Of a stretch of DNA of 64,000 nt, positions 1 through 8,831 are shown piece by piece. Source of the stretch: Butyrivibrio sp. (GTDB taxonomy: Bacteria; Bacillota; Clostridia; Lachnospirales; Lachnospiraceae); assembly GCA_015056655.1 (NCBI GenBank), contig SVFV01000013.1, positions 1 to 64,000 on the forward strand. The letters are read 5' to 3'. Positions within the stretch are counted from its first letter, which is position 1; the number at the start of each line of letters is the position of its first letter. A model generated the notes under the pieces. It did no database searches, had not been told where the DNA came from, and saw only the letters and a list, made by a program, of their open reading frames with translations. The position numbers and the translations under genes were made by a program.

Positions 1-44
1 TAACATGTTCAGCTGATGTGTACTAATAGGTCGAGGGCTTGTCC
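1..44 (+). rRNA. 23S ribosomal RNA, 3' end only
   Basis: The first bases match the conserved 3' end of bacterial 23S rRNA, with the stretch ACTAATAGGTCGAGGGCTTG just before the mature end. The rest of the gene lies outside the window. The end was placed by analogy with the Bacillus 23S terminus (GAGGACTTAACC, here GAGGGCTTGTCC). No 5S rRNA sequence follows: the 279 bases up to the next gene hold only AT-rich spacer and an intrinsic terminator. Confidence 0.9.
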
Positions 45-167
45 AAGAAGGATATAGAACAAAGAGAAAACGGATCAGGATGTATTCAGTGTTCGGTTTT
101 GAATGTACAAAGAATAAATAATCTATACATAAAACTAAAAGTATAAATAACTTATAAACAGAATCTT

Positions 168-195
168 AAAAGACAGTCAATTCGACTGTCTTTTT
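168..195 (+). terminator. Intrinsic terminator of the rRNA operon
   Basis: The arms AGACAGTC and GACTGTCT pair around a short AATTC loop, flanked by A's on the left and five T's on the right. It lies about 125 bases after the 23S end, so it probably ends the rRNA transcript. The flanking A-run would let it work weakly on the other strand too. Confidence 0.85.
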
Positions 196-323
196 CATTT
201 TATCTATTTATTTTCAAAAAGTATATGCTATACTAAATTAGGATATTAAATATATATTCAATCGTTTTTTAGTTTGTTTTTGTGATTGCGTCATCTTTTT
301 TACAAAAATCGTGAGGTGAAAAT

Positions 324-1232
324 ATGGAATCTAAGATTTTGCTTGAAAACGGTACGAATGAACTTGAAGTTTTAGAGTTTAAAATTGACGATCATTGCTA
401 TGGTATTAATGTAGCGAAGATTAAAGAAATTATCGTTTACGAACCGGTTACACCTGTTCCCAATGCACATCCAAGCATTGAAGGAATATTTATGCCTCGC
501 GATACGATGATTACTGCAATTGACCTTAGAAACTGCTTACAGAGAGGCGCTTCCAAGGCCGGTGGTCTGTTTATAATCACAAACTTCAATAAACTGGATA
601 TTGCTTTCCACGTTGACGCAGTGGTTGGTATTCATAGAGTTTCATGGGCAGACATTATTAAGCCGAATGCAACTATTTCTAAAGCAGAAGAAAGTATTTC
701 AACTGGTATTATCAAGCTTGATTCCAGACTGATTATCATTCTCGACTTCGAGAAGATTGTTTCTGATATCAATCCTAATACAGGTCTTAATGTATCACAG
801 CTTACAGATATCGGACCTAGAACTAGAAATGAGATTCCGATTGTTCTGGCTGAGGATTCACAGCTTCTGAATAAGCTTATTGTTGATTCTCTTAAGAAGG
901 CTGGTTACGACAATGTTCGTCACTTCGAGAATGGTAAGCTTGCATATGATTATATTAAGTCCTGCAAGGATAAGGGTCAGCTTGATAAGGTTAAATGTAT
1001 TATTACTGATATTGAGATGCCGATTATGGATGGCCACAGACTCACAAAGCTTGTTAAGGATGATGATGAGACTAAGCAGATTCCACTTATTATCTTCTCA
1101 TCACTGGTTAACGAGGAAATGCGTAGAAAAGGTGAGTCGCTTGGTGCTGACAGACAGCTATCAAAGCCTGAAATAGGTAATTTGGTTTCTGTAATTGATG
1201 AACTTGTTCATGCTGATGGCGATGCCAAATAA
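324..1232 (+). CDS. cheV: Chemotaxis coupling protein CheV (CheW domain plus receiver)
   Basis: The 302-residue protein has an N-terminal CheW-like domain (about residues 12-160), which docks chemoreceptors to the CheA kinase. A C-terminal receiver domain (about 172-300) shows acidic residues in VLAEDSQ, the phospho-acceptor Asp near 228 in IITDIEMPIMDG, a Ser/Thr switch in IFSSL and the conserved Lys in LSKPE. This is the CheV arrangement, and phosphorylation is thought to tune receptor-kinase coupling during adaptation. The ATG follows GAGGTGAAAAT. It stands alone between the rRNA terminator and a hairpin terminator, so it is probably monocistronic. Confidence 0.93.
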   Translation: MESKILLENGTNELEVLEFKIDDHCYGINVAKIKEIIVYEPVTPVPNAHPSIEGIFMPRDTMITAIDLRNCLQRGASKAGGLFIITNFNKLDIAFHVDAVVGIHRVSWADIIKPNATISKAEESISTGIIKLDSRLIIILDFEKIVSDINPNTGLNVSQLTDIGPRTRNEIPIVLAEDSQLLNKLIVDSLKKAGYDNVRHFENGKLAYDYIKSCKDKGQLDKVKCIITDIEMPIMDGHRLTKLVKDDDETKQIPLIIFSSLVNEEMRRKGESLGADRQLSKPEIGNLVSVIDELVHADGDAK

Positions 1233-1267
1233 AGATAGATGGATATTAGATAGTCCATGATGATAAT

Positions 1268-1333
1268 AACTCCCTTTATTGCTTCAGTTATGAAATTGAA
1301 TTTCAATGACTGCTACAATGGAGGGAGTTTTAT
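1268..1333 (+). terminator. Long hairpin terminator between cheV and the next gene
   Basis: AACTCCCT (1268-1275) pairs with AGGGAGTT (1322-1329) followed by TTTA. The loop carries a nested hairpin, TGAAAT-TGA-ATTTCA. It ends the cheV transcript and lies only about 35 bases before the next start codon, so it could also act as a leader attenuator of the downstream gene. Confidence 0.7.
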
Positions 1334-1365
1334 AGATTTATCCTGATGGGGGAGCGGGTAAAGAA

Positions 1366-4278
1366 ATGAAGTCTAAGAACGAAGAGTATTTGGATAATCT
1401 TTTACAATCATTAAAAAAAGATGCCAATTCCGGAATCGCTAAGACTACTTCTGAAACATTGAATTTGGGGGAAATGATTGATAGTTCTTCAGAGAACAGC
1501 GATTTAAGTGAAATTGGCAGTATGCTGAATAAGCTTGATGGGGGAGAGGTTTTGGATTCAGGAATGGAAGAGGTTCTGGATTCTATTTCTGCGCCTGTCG
1601 ATGAAACAATTCCCCAGTATACAGTTGGGGATGAGATAAGTGATTCTTATGAAAAAGATGCAGAGGAACTTGCACTTGATGAAGCGATAGCACAGGCAGA
1701 AGCTATGCAGTTAGAGAGTGATTCTGCTGTTGAAGATATACCAGTATCTGAAGAACCAGCTCCTGAAGTAAGTATTCCTGATATTCCTTCTTTGGATGAA
1801 TTATCAGGTACAGTACCAAATCAGGTAGTAGACACAGTTGTTAATGAAAGTTTGGAAGATATGAGTTCTGACGTTATTGATAATAACCAGAATGATCTTA
1901 TGAGTGAAATTGCACCAGAACTGCCATATGATGCAGATGATGCACTTCTTGAAGTTGCGCCTGAAATCCCAATCGATGATGAACCTCTAGGAGAAGGTGC
2001 ATCTGATTCACATGAATCCCCAGAAGAAATATTAGATGATATGATGAGAAACACTCCGGCAGATGCATTGGGGCTTGATGCTCCTGTACCTACTGAGGGT
2101 GTTGACGAAATGCTAAATATAGACGATATGCTGAAACAGCAGGAATCCGAAGAAAGTGTTGAGTCTTCATCTGAGCTTGGGGCTGATGAACTGCTTAGTC
2201 TTGACGGGATAGATGCTGGAATTGATTCAGATATAGCAGAAGAAAATCTCGCCATTAGCGAGGATATGATTTCAACGCAAAATGCTGCGGAGGCATTGGC
2301 AGGAGATGACGCTGAAGTAAGTGAAGATGCGTTGTCATTGGACGGCATAGACCTTACGGAAACCGGAGTAGAGGCTGCTTTTGAGGGAATGGGCCTCGGA
2401 GAAGCAGGTGAAGAACCATCTCTTGAGGAAATGGACCTTGGTGAAGCCGGAGAAGAGATATCGCTTGACGGAGTAGAAGCAGGAGCCGGTGAAGAGATAT
2501 CACTTGACGGAGTAGAAGCAGGAGCCGGTGAAGAAATATCACTTGAAGGAATGGATTCTGGAGAGGCCGGTGAAGAAGCGCCTCTTGATGAAATAAATCT
2601 TGGTGATATGGCAGCCGATGATATTAGCTTAGATGCAGCTGAGGATGGCGAAGTTAGTGCAGATGGTGCCGAATCTGAAGGCTCAGATGAGATTAACCTT
2701 GAAGAAATGGAAATGGCTCTTGATTCTTTAGATGAAGGAGCAGAGGGTGCTTCAGAAGGAAGCGCCGAAGAAGGTGCATCAGAGGGTTCTGAGGAACTGA
2801 TGGATGAATCATCTTTGCAGGAGTCATTAGCCGATTTTGCTGATGCAATCAGCGGAGATGATGGCGGCGCTGATGATGCTGGTGATGATTCTGAGATGAA
2901 TCTTGAGTCCATGAGTGCTGAGCTTGATGATCTTCTCAAGGAAGTCGGTGACGACGGAGCAGATCTTTCAGCGGATGACCTTAGCGGCGAAATAGGATCA
3001 GAAGCTGAGCTTGATAATATGCTTGCTGATCTTAATGGTGAAGATGGTTCTTCTGGAGCTGATGATGGCGAAGATGTTGATATGCCTGATCTTGATGCCA
3101 TCATGAACAGTCTGGCAAGTGATGATGTTGAGGATCTCGAAAATACAGCTCATATAGATGAAAAAGAAGGTGCTGGTGCAGATGAAATCAATCTAGATGA
3201 CCTTGGGGTTGATCTTAGCGAACCTTCATTGGATGATGGCATTTCGGAGGATGGCGAGGAGCCAAGCCCTGAAGAAATCATGGAAGCTCTTGGCGAGGAA
3301 GGTCTAGATGATATCGGACTTTCTGATGAGATACCAGATCCTGATGAGGTTGATGACAATGGCGGAGACTACGATGAAATTTCACTTCATGTAGCCGAAG
3401 AGGAGCCTGAGGCTGAGGGTGAAGGAGGTCGTAAAAAGAAAAAGAAACGCAAGGGCTTACTTGCTTTGATTTTTGGTGCACTGTTTAAGGTTCTGACTCA
3501 GACAGATGAGGATCTAAATCCTCCACCAGAAGGCGGAGAACTTGCGAGTCTTACTGACGAAAATCAGCAGGTATTAGATGAACTGGCTGCTGAAGATGGT
3601 AAGAAAGCAAAGAAAGAGAAGAAGAAAAAAGAAAAGAAAGAAAAGAAGCCGAAGGAAAAGAAACCACCGAAGGAAAAGAAGCCTAAGCCGCCAAAGGAAA
3701 AGAAACCTAAGAAAGAAAAGAAAAAGAAGGTGGATGATGGCCAGCCAGAGAAGGCTTTGGCTCCTAAGAAGGTTGCGATTTCAATGCTGTTTGCATTCAG
3801 CCTTGGATTCTTATGTTGCCTTCCTTCATTGATTTTGCCTGGACGCATTTTATCTGAAAGAGCTCAGACAGCATTTGAGCATCAGGATTATCATGAAACA
3901 TACAAATTGCTGTATGGTAAAAAGCTGACTGAGGAACAGACAATCCTGTATAATCAGGCAAGAGTATTGTCCTGTGCAAATCATTATATGAATTCTTACA
4001 ATAACTATATTGCCATGAATATGAATGATGAAGCCCTTGATAGTCTCCTAAAGGCAATGAGAGTTAAGAAGGACTTAGTTGTAGAAGCAGAGGAGTTTCA
4101 GGTTGCAGGCGATGTCGAAAACGTGTATTCTAATATCGAATCGATACTTGCCAGTGATTATGGACTGACTATAAGTGATATTGAGGAGATTAATAGCATT
4201 AAAGAAAAGGCTGCATACACAAAACGTGTTATGGAAATAACCGGTTCTTTAGATGAGATGATTTCTTCGCTAAATTAA
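1366..4278 (+). CDS. Very acidic repeat-containing membrane protein, function unknown
   Basis: This 970-residue protein matches no family I can name. Residues 1 to about 690 are extremely rich in Glu, Asp, Ser, Gly and Ala with little predicted fold, and include tandem repeats near 345-410. A short basic/hydrophobic segment (RKKKKKRKGLLALIFGALF, about 690-708) follows, then a Lys/Pro-rich block (about 745-793, repeated KEKKPK motifs). One membrane helix lies near 801-825, and the last roughly 145 residues look helical and TPR-like (YHETYKLLYGKKLTEEQ). The likely topology is a large cytoplasmic acidic tail, one membrane anchor and an external helical domain. The ATG follows a GGGGGAGCGG site. 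It sits between cheV and hisH, and a chemotaxis or polar-scaffold role would only be a guess. Confidence 0.85.
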   Translation: MKSKNEEYLDNLLQSLKKDANSGIAKTTSETLNLGEMIDSSSENSDLSEIGSMLNKLDGGEVLDSGMEEVLDSISAPVDETIPQYTVGDEISDSYEKDAEELALDEAIAQAEAMQLESDSAVEDIPVSEEPAPEVSIPDIPSLDELSGTVPNQVVDTVVNESLEDMSSDVIDNNQNDLMSEIAPELPYDADDALLEVAPEIPIDDEPLGEGASDSHESPEEILDDMMRNTPADALGLDAPVPTEGVDEMLNIDDMLKQQESEESVESSSELGADELLSLDGIDAGIDSDIAEENLAISEDMISTQNAAEALAGDDAEVSEDALSLDGIDLTETGVEAAFEGMGLGEAGEEPSLEEMDLGEAGEEISLDGVEAGAGEEISLDGVEAGAGEEISLEGMDSGEAGEEAPLDEINLGDMAADDISLDAAEDGEVSADGAESEGSDEINLEEMEMALDSLDEGAEGASEGSAEEGASEGSEELMDESSLQESLADFADAISGDDGGADDAGDDSEMNLESMSAELDDLLKEVGDDGADLSADDLSGEIGSEAELDNMLADLNGEDGSSGADDGEDVDMPDLDAIMNSLASDDVEDLENTAHIDEKEGAGADEINLDDLGVDLSEPSLDDGISEDGEEPSPEEIMEALGEEGLDDIGLSDEIPDPDEVDDNGGDYDEISLHVAEEEPEAEGEGGRKKKKKRKGLLALIFGALFKVLTQTDEDLNPPPEGGELASLTDENQQVLDELAAEDGKKAKKEKKKKEKKEKKPKEKKPPKEKKPKPPKEKKPKKEKKKKVDDGQPEKALAPKKVAISMLFAFSLGFLCCLPSLILPGRILSERAQTAFEHQDYHETYKLLYGKKLTEEQTILYNQARVLSCANHYMNSYNNYIAMNMNDEALDSLLKAMRVKKDLVVEAEEFQVAGDVENVYSNIESILASDYGLTISDIEEINSIKEKAAYTKRVMEITGSLDEMISSLN
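2398..2605 (+). repeat. Tandem 13-14-codon repeats inside the acidic protein gene
   Basis: Five consecutive units encode variants of GEAGEEISLDGVEA. The central units are almost identical over 39 bp (around 2449-2530), while the outer ones have diverged. This indicates recent in-frame duplication within a disordered acidic region, so copy number may vary between strains. Confidence 0.8.
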
Positions 4279-4315
4279 GGCAGGCATCGGTATCAAAGTT
4301 GGGAGAGAATTTTTG

Positions 4316-4921
4316 ATGCTTGCGATAATTGACTACGATGCTGGAAACATAAAAAGTGTCGAGAAAGCCTTTTTATATCTTGGCCAGGATGTTTTAGTAA
4401 CAAGAGATCCGAAGGAAATTTACAGAGCGGATCGTGTGGTTTTACCAGGCGTTGGTTCATTTGGTGACGCCATTGGTAAGATAAATGAATATGGATTAAC
4501 GGATGTAATTCGCAAGGTATGTGACAGCGATACTCCATTTTTAGGAATATGCTTAGGCTTGCAGCTCCTTTTTGAATCAAGTGACGAATCAGAAGGAGTG
4601 CCAGGCCTAGGCATTTTGCGTGGTAAGGTAAAGAGAATTCCTGACTCCAAGGAATTAAAGGTGCCTCAGATTGGATGGAACAATCTGAAATATCCAAATG
4701 AGGGCAGACTTTTTAAGGGTATAGATGAAGGACAATATGTTTATTTTGTTCATTCATATTATCTGGATGCTGAGGATAAAAACATAGTTAAGGCACAGAC
4801 AGAGTATGGTGTGACTATTGATGCTTCTGTTGAACTTGGAAATGTTTTTGCATGTCAGTTCCATCCGGAGAAGAGCTCAGAAGTTGGAATGGAGATTTTG
4901 AAGAATTTCATTAATGTATAA
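4316..4921 (+). CDS. hisH: Imidazole glycerol phosphate synthase, glutaminase subunit HisH
   Basis: HisH hydrolyses glutamine and channels ammonia to HisF at the fifth step of histidine synthesis. The 201-residue protein has the class I glutamine amidotransferase triad: a Cys near 79 in GICLGLQL, then His and Glu in QFHPEKS near 181-183. The start [14 protein letters not shown] is typical of the family. An in-frame TTG lies one codon upstream at 4313, but ATG 4316 is better spaced from GGGAGAG. hisF follows after 17 bases. The other his genes are not in this window. Confidence 0.95.
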   Translation: MLAIIDYDAGNIKSVEKAFLYLGQDVLVTRDPKEIYRADRVVLPGVGSFGDAIGKINEYGLTDVIRKVCDSDTPFLGICLGLQLLFESSDESEGVPGLGILRGKVKRIPDSKELKVPQIGWNNLKYPNEGRLFKGIDEGQYVYFVHSYYLDAEDKNIVKAQTEYGVTIDASVELGNVFACQFHPEKSSEVGMEILKNFINV

Positions 4922-4938
4922 CTTGGATTGGAGTATTT

Positions 4939-5697
4939 ATGCTGACAAAGAGAATTATACCCTGTCTTGATGTTAATGATGGAAGGGTTGTAAAGGGAAT
5001 TAATTTCGTAGAATTAAGAGATGCCGGAGATCCGGTTGAAGTTGGAAAAGCATATTCTGAGGCTGGTGCGGATGAACTTGTTTTCCTTGATATTACAGCA
5101 ACCTCAGATGCAAGGGAGACAGTTGTTGATCTTGTTCGAAAGGTAGCTGAACAGATTTTCATACCTTTTACTGTTGGTGGTGGTATTAGAACTGTACAGG
5201 ATATGAGAGACGTTCTGCGTGAAGGAGCAGATAAGGTGGCAGTTAATTCTGCTGCACTTAACAATCCTGATCTGATATCAGAATCTGCACAGAAATTCGG
5301 CTCTCAGTGCGTTGTAGTTGCAATCGATGCAAAAAGAAGACCGGATGGTGGCTTCACCGTATACAAAAATGGTGGAAGAATTGATACCGGTCGTGATGCT
5401 ATAGAGTGGGCAATGGAAGCAGAGAAAAGAGGTGCTGGCGAAATCCTTCTTACAAGTATGGATGGCGACGGTACTAAAGAAGGCTATGACCTTGAACTTA
5501 CAAAGGCAATCTCTTCAAGAGTTTCAATTCCTGTTATTGCATCAGGCGGAGCTGGTAACTGCGAGCATTTTTATGAAGCTCTGACAGAGGGCGGAGCAGA
5601 TGCGGCTCTTGCGGCTTCATTATTCCACTATAAGGAACTTGAAATCAAAGAGGTAAAGGAATACTTACGAGATAAGGGAGTTCCTGTAAGACTATAA
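4939..5697 (+). CDS. hisF: Imidazole glycerol phosphate synthase, cyclase subunit HisF
   Basis: HisF is the TIM-barrel partner of HisH and makes imidazole glycerol phosphate and AICAR from PRFAR. At 252 residues it has normal length. The catalytic Asp residues are visible in CLDVNDG (about residue 11) and VAIDAKRR (about 130), and phosphate-binding loops appear as VGGGIRT and IASGGAGN. The ATG follows GGAGTATTT. It forms a two-gene unit with hisH and runs closely into ung. Confidence 0.96.
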   Translation: MLTKRIIPCLDVNDGRVVKGINFVELRDAGDPVEVGKAYSEAGADELVFLDITATSDARETVVDLVRKVAEQIFIPFTVGGGIRTVQDMRDVLREGADKVAVNSAALNNPDLISESAQKFGSQCVVVAIDAKRRPDGGFTVYKNGGRIDTGRDAIEWAMEAEKRGAGEILLTSMDGDGTKEGYDLELTKAISSRVSIPVIASGGAGNCEHFYEALTEGGADAALAASLFHYKELEIKEVKEYLRDKGVPVRL

Positions 5698-5719
5698 ATA
5701 TAGAAGGAGTCTGTCTGCC

Positions 5720-6394
5720 ATGGCAGCAATATCAAATGACTGGCTTGAGTATATAGGAGAAGAATTTTCCAAGCCATATTATAAACAGCTATATAAATTC
5801 ATCGTGGATGAATATAGTAAATATACAATATATCCATCAAAAAATGATTTATTAAATGCGTTCAACTATACACCATTATCCTCAGTAAAAGTGGTAGTTC
5901 TTGGGCAGGATCCATATCATGAGCCCGGACAGGCACACGGTTTGTCATTCTCTGTACTTCCGGGACAACCTGCGCCTCCATCACTTGTGAATATTTATGC
6001 TGAACTAAAGGATGATCTGGGATGTTATGTTCCTAATAATGGATATTTGAAAAAATGGGCTGATCAGGGAGTGCTTCTTTTGAACACGGTTCTGACAGTC
6101 AGAGCGCACAATGCTAATTCTCACAAAGGAAAAGGCTGGGAAGAATTCACAGATGCAGCAATAAGAGCTTTGAATAAGCAGGATAGGCCAATAGTTTACC
6201 TTTTGTGGGGGAGACCCGCCCAGATGAAGGCAGACATGATTGACAATCCAAAGCACCTTGTTTTAAAGGCGCCTCATCCTAGTCCGTTATCAGCTTATAG
6301 AGGATTTTTTGGCTGTAAACACTTCTCAAAATGTAATGAGTTTCTTGTTGCTAACGGACAAACGCCCATAGATTGGCAGATTGAGAACATCTGA
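5720..6394 (+). CDS. ung: Uracil-DNA glycosylase, family 1
   Basis: This enzyme removes uracil from DNA and so starts base-excision repair. The 224-residue protein has the water-activating motif GQDPYH (about 62-67) and the DNA-intercalation loop HPSPLSAYRGFFGC (about 185-198), both hallmarks of family 1 UNG. The ATG lies downstream of AAGGAGT. It starts 22 bases after hisF and may be co-transcribed with it, although the functions are unrelated. Confidence 0.96.
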   Translation: MAAISNDWLEYIGEEFSKPYYKQLYKFIVDEYSKYTIYPSKNDLLNAFNYTPLSSVKVVVLGQDPYHEPGQAHGLSFSVLPGQPAPPSLVNIYAELKDDLGCYVPNNGYLKKWADQGVLLLNTVLTVRAHNANSHKGKGWEEFTDAAIRALNKQDRPIVYLLWGRPAQMKADMIDNPKHLVLKAPHPSPLSAYRGFFGCKHFSKCNEFLVANGQTPIDWQIENI

Positions 6395-6552
6395 TGACCA
6401 ATAAAAATTGATAAAGTTTTTATTTTTAGGTAAAATTACACTATACACAACCTCTTTTTTGTGATAACGTACTAAAGTGAATTGTAAACAATGAGAAAAC
6501 AAAAGGTCACTTTTGAAATGACTAATTACATTAAAGAGATTGCGAGGAGATT

Positions 6553-7842
6553 ATGAAAAAGGCTTTTGTAACTAAAGAACAGGTAGAAGAAATTGCACGT
6601 AATTATCCAACCCCTTTCTATTTATATGATGAAAAGGGAATAATTGAAAATGCCAAAGCTGTTAAAAAGGCTTTTTCATGGAATCCGGGATTTCGTGAAT
6701 ATTTTGCTGTAAAAGCAACACCCAATCCGGTACTTATGGATATCCTCATGAAGGAAGGATGCGGATTTGACTGCTCATCAATGACTGAGCTTATGCTTTC
6801 AAAAGCTGTTGGAGCAACAGGAGAACTTATCATGTTCTCATCAAATGAAACTCCTGAAGGCGAATATGTTTATGCAAATAAGATTGGTGGAATCATTAAT
6901 CTTGATGATATTACACATATTGAATTCGTAGAGAATGCTCTTGGTGGCAAGCTTCCTGAGACCATGAGCTGCAGATTTAATCCAGGTGGAGTATTCCAGA
7001 TGAGTAACGGAATCATGGATAACCCTGGTGATTCCAAATATGGTATGACAAAGGAACAGCTCTTTGAAGCTTTCAAGATCATGAAGGCAAAGGGAGTTAA
7101 GAACTTTGGTATCCATGCTTTCCTTGCAAGTAATACAGTAACAAACGAATATTATCCTACTTTGGCTGGACAGCTTTTCGAGCTTGCAGTTGAGCTTGAA
7201 AAGGAGACAGGAGCTGACGTTAAGTTCATTAACCTTTCTGGTGGTGTAGGAATTCCTTATCTTCCTGATCAGGAGGGTAATGATATAGCAGCTATCGGCG
7301 CAGGAGTAAAAGAGCAGTATGAGAATATCCTGACAGCTAATGGAATGGGAGATGTTGCAATCTATACTGAGATGGGACGTTTCATGATGGGACCTTATGG
7401 TGCACTAGTAACCAAGGCTATCCATGAGAAGCATATTTACAAAGAGTACATTGGTGTTGATGCTTGTGCTGTTAACCTTATGAGACCTGCTATGTATGGT
7501 TCATATCATCACATCACAGTTCTTGGTAAAGAAAACGAAGCAGCTGACCATGTTTATGATGTAGTCGGTTCACTTTGCGAGAATAACGACAAGTTTGCTA
7601 TAGATAGAAAGCTTCCTAAGATCGATAAGGGTGATTATCTCTTTATCCATGATGCTGGAGCACATGGTTTTTCTATGGGATACAACTATAATGGTAAGCT
7701 TTGGTGTGCAGAGCTCCTTTTGAAGGAGGATGGTTCTGTTCAGCAGATTAGACGTGCTGAGACACCAAGAGATTACTTTGCTACACTGGATCAGCTTCCG
7801 ATGTTCAATGAGCTTGAACAGATAATGAAAGAGTGTGAATAA
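6553..7842 (+). CDS. lysA: Diaminopimelate decarboxylase-like PLP enzyme
   Basis: The family decarboxylates meso-diaminopimelate to L-lysine, the last step of lysine synthesis. The 429-residue protein is a fold-type III PLP enzyme: the PLP Lys is near residue 54 (YFAVKATPN), a glycine-rich phosphate loop is near 226 (LSGGVGIPY), and the second-barrel Cys region is GSLCEN near 340. The ATG follows GAGGAGATT. About 155 bases of AT-rich upstream DNA contain no recognisable lysine riboswitch. A related decarboxylase specificity cannot be excluded. The next gene starts 3 bases after the stop. Confidence 0.85.
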   Translation: MKKAFVTKEQVEEIARNYPTPFYLYDEKGIIENAKAVKKAFSWNPGFREYFAVKATPNPVLMDILMKEGCGFDCSSMTELMLSKAVGATGELIMFSSNETPEGEYVYANKIGGIINLDDITHIEFVENALGGKLPETMSCRFNPGGVFQMSNGIMDNPGDSKYGMTKEQLFEAFKIMKAKGVKNFGIHAFLASNTVTNEYYPTLAGQLFELAVELEKETGADVKFINLSGGVGIPYLPDQEGNDIAAIGAGVKEQYENILTANGMGDVAIYTEMGRFMMGPYGALVTKAIHEKHIYKEYIGVDACAVNLMRPAMYGSYHHITVLGKENEAADHVYDVVGSLCENNDKFAIDRKLPKIDKGDYLFIHDAGAHGFSMGYNYNGKLWCAELLLKEDGSVQQIRRAETPRDYFATLDQLPMFNELEQIMKECE

Positions 7843-7845
7843 TAG

Positions 7846-8724
7846 ATGGATGAAATTCAGAATTTCATAACTGAATTAAAATTAGAAGGGCGAATGAGTG
7901 ACAACACCATTCGCTCTTATCAAACTGACCTGAAAAAAATGTTTTCTTATATGGAAGCAAATGGTTATGCAGACATGACTTCTGTATCTGAAAAGGCACT
8001 AGGAGAGTATGTAGACAGGATCAAGGAGAAGGAATTATCACCTTCTACCATAGCCAGGAATATAGTTTCTATAAAAGCTTTCTTTAAGAGTATTTATAAA
8101 AAGGAAATGATTCCCTATGACATTTCAGAGAACATCAAAGCACCTAAGGTTACTTTACCTGAAATAGCTATTTTAACAAGGACACAGATAGAAGAGCTTC
8201 TTAGTCTTCCGGATACAAAGAGTCCAAAGGGACAAAGAGATTCTGCTATGTTGGAGCTTATGTATGCAACAGGGATCAAGGTTTCTGAAGTAATTGGATT
8301 AAAGGTTTCTGATCTTGATATGCAGATTGGAAATGCCACATGCAGGGGAACTAAGACAGACAGAACTATTCCTTTTGATAAGAGAGCAAAGGATAGCCTG
8401 TTCAGATACCTCCAGGATGGAAGAAGACACCTTATAAAAAGCAATCTAGAGGAGCTTTTATTCGTAAATTATCAGGGTGAGAGCATGAGCAGACAGGGCG
8501 TATGGAAGATGGTTAAGGAGTACGCAAAGAGGGCTGGAATACAGTCAAAAATCACTCCTGAAATTTTGCGTCACAGCTTTGCAGCACATCTCATAGAAAG
8601 AGGAGCTGACCTTGATGCTGTACAGCAGATGATGGGACATGTGAGCAGCCTTTCAACTGGTAGATATGCAAAGGAAAACAAGGATTATATCAGAAACGTT
8701 TATAATCAGACTCACAGTGTATAA
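7846..8724 (+). CDS. XerD-like tyrosine recombinase with altered catalytic residues
   Basis: The 292-residue protein aligns along its length with XerC/XerD: a SAM-like N-terminal domain (about 1-90) and a catalytic domain (about 110-285). The nucleophile Tyr (about 274), the second Arg (about 242, in ILRHSF) and the GH His (about 265) are present. The first catalytic Arg, normally in ATGLRVSE, is Lys at about 145 (ATGIKVSE). The His of the HxxR motif is Glu at about 239 (PEILR). Both codons are unambiguous (AAG and GAA). Activity may be reduced or changed. It starts 3 bases after lysA, so it may be translationally coupled. Nothing around it suggests an integrated element. Confidence 0.85.
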   Translation: MDEIQNFITELKLEGRMSDNTIRSYQTDLKKMFSYMEANGYADMTSVSEKALGEYVDRIKEKELSPSTIARNIVSIKAFFKSIYKKEMIPYDISENIKAPKVTLPEIAILTRTQIEELLSLPDTKSPKGQRDSAMLELMYATGIKVSEVIGLKVSDLDMQIGNATCRGTKTDRTIPFDKRAKDSLFRYLQDGRRHLIKSNLEELLFVNYQGESMSRQGVWKMVKEYAKRAGIQSKITPEILRHSFAAHLIERGADLDAVQQMMGHVSSLSTGRYAKENKDYIRNVYNQTHSV

Positions 8725-8771
8725 ATTAGAAAGACACTTCCTGCAAAATCAATATGAAATAAAGTAATTAA

Positions 8772-8815
8772 AAAGGACTATTTATTCGGAACATTATCCG
8801 ATTAAATAGTCCTTT
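8772..8815. terminator. Bidirectional terminator between convergent genes
   Basis: AAAGGACTATTTA pairs with TAAATAGTCCTTT around an 18-base loop, with T-rich sequence on the right and A-rich sequence on the left. It separates the XerD-like gene from aroF, which converge here, and can serve both. Confidence 0.85.
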
Positions 8816-8831
8816 ATTTTATCTGCAGTGA

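Noticed and set aside
1821..3104. 427-residue Ser/Pro-rich frame on the minus strand
   Set aside because: It is the mirror of the acidic protein gene: Glu/Asp codons read backwards give Ser/Leu/Phe. It has no ribosome site or domain.
4313..4315. TTG as start of hisH
   Set aside because: It is only one codon before an ATG that is better spaced from GGGAGAG and gives the usual HisH N-terminus.
6395..6552. Lysine riboswitch upstream of lysA
   Set aside because: The gap is about 155 bases, AT-rich, and lacks the conserved lysine-riboswitch core words and terminator.
7846..8724. Integrase of a prophage or integrative element
   Set aside because: The protein is XerD-like in length and layout, is tightly linked to lysA, and no attachment repeats, phage or conjugation genes are nearby.
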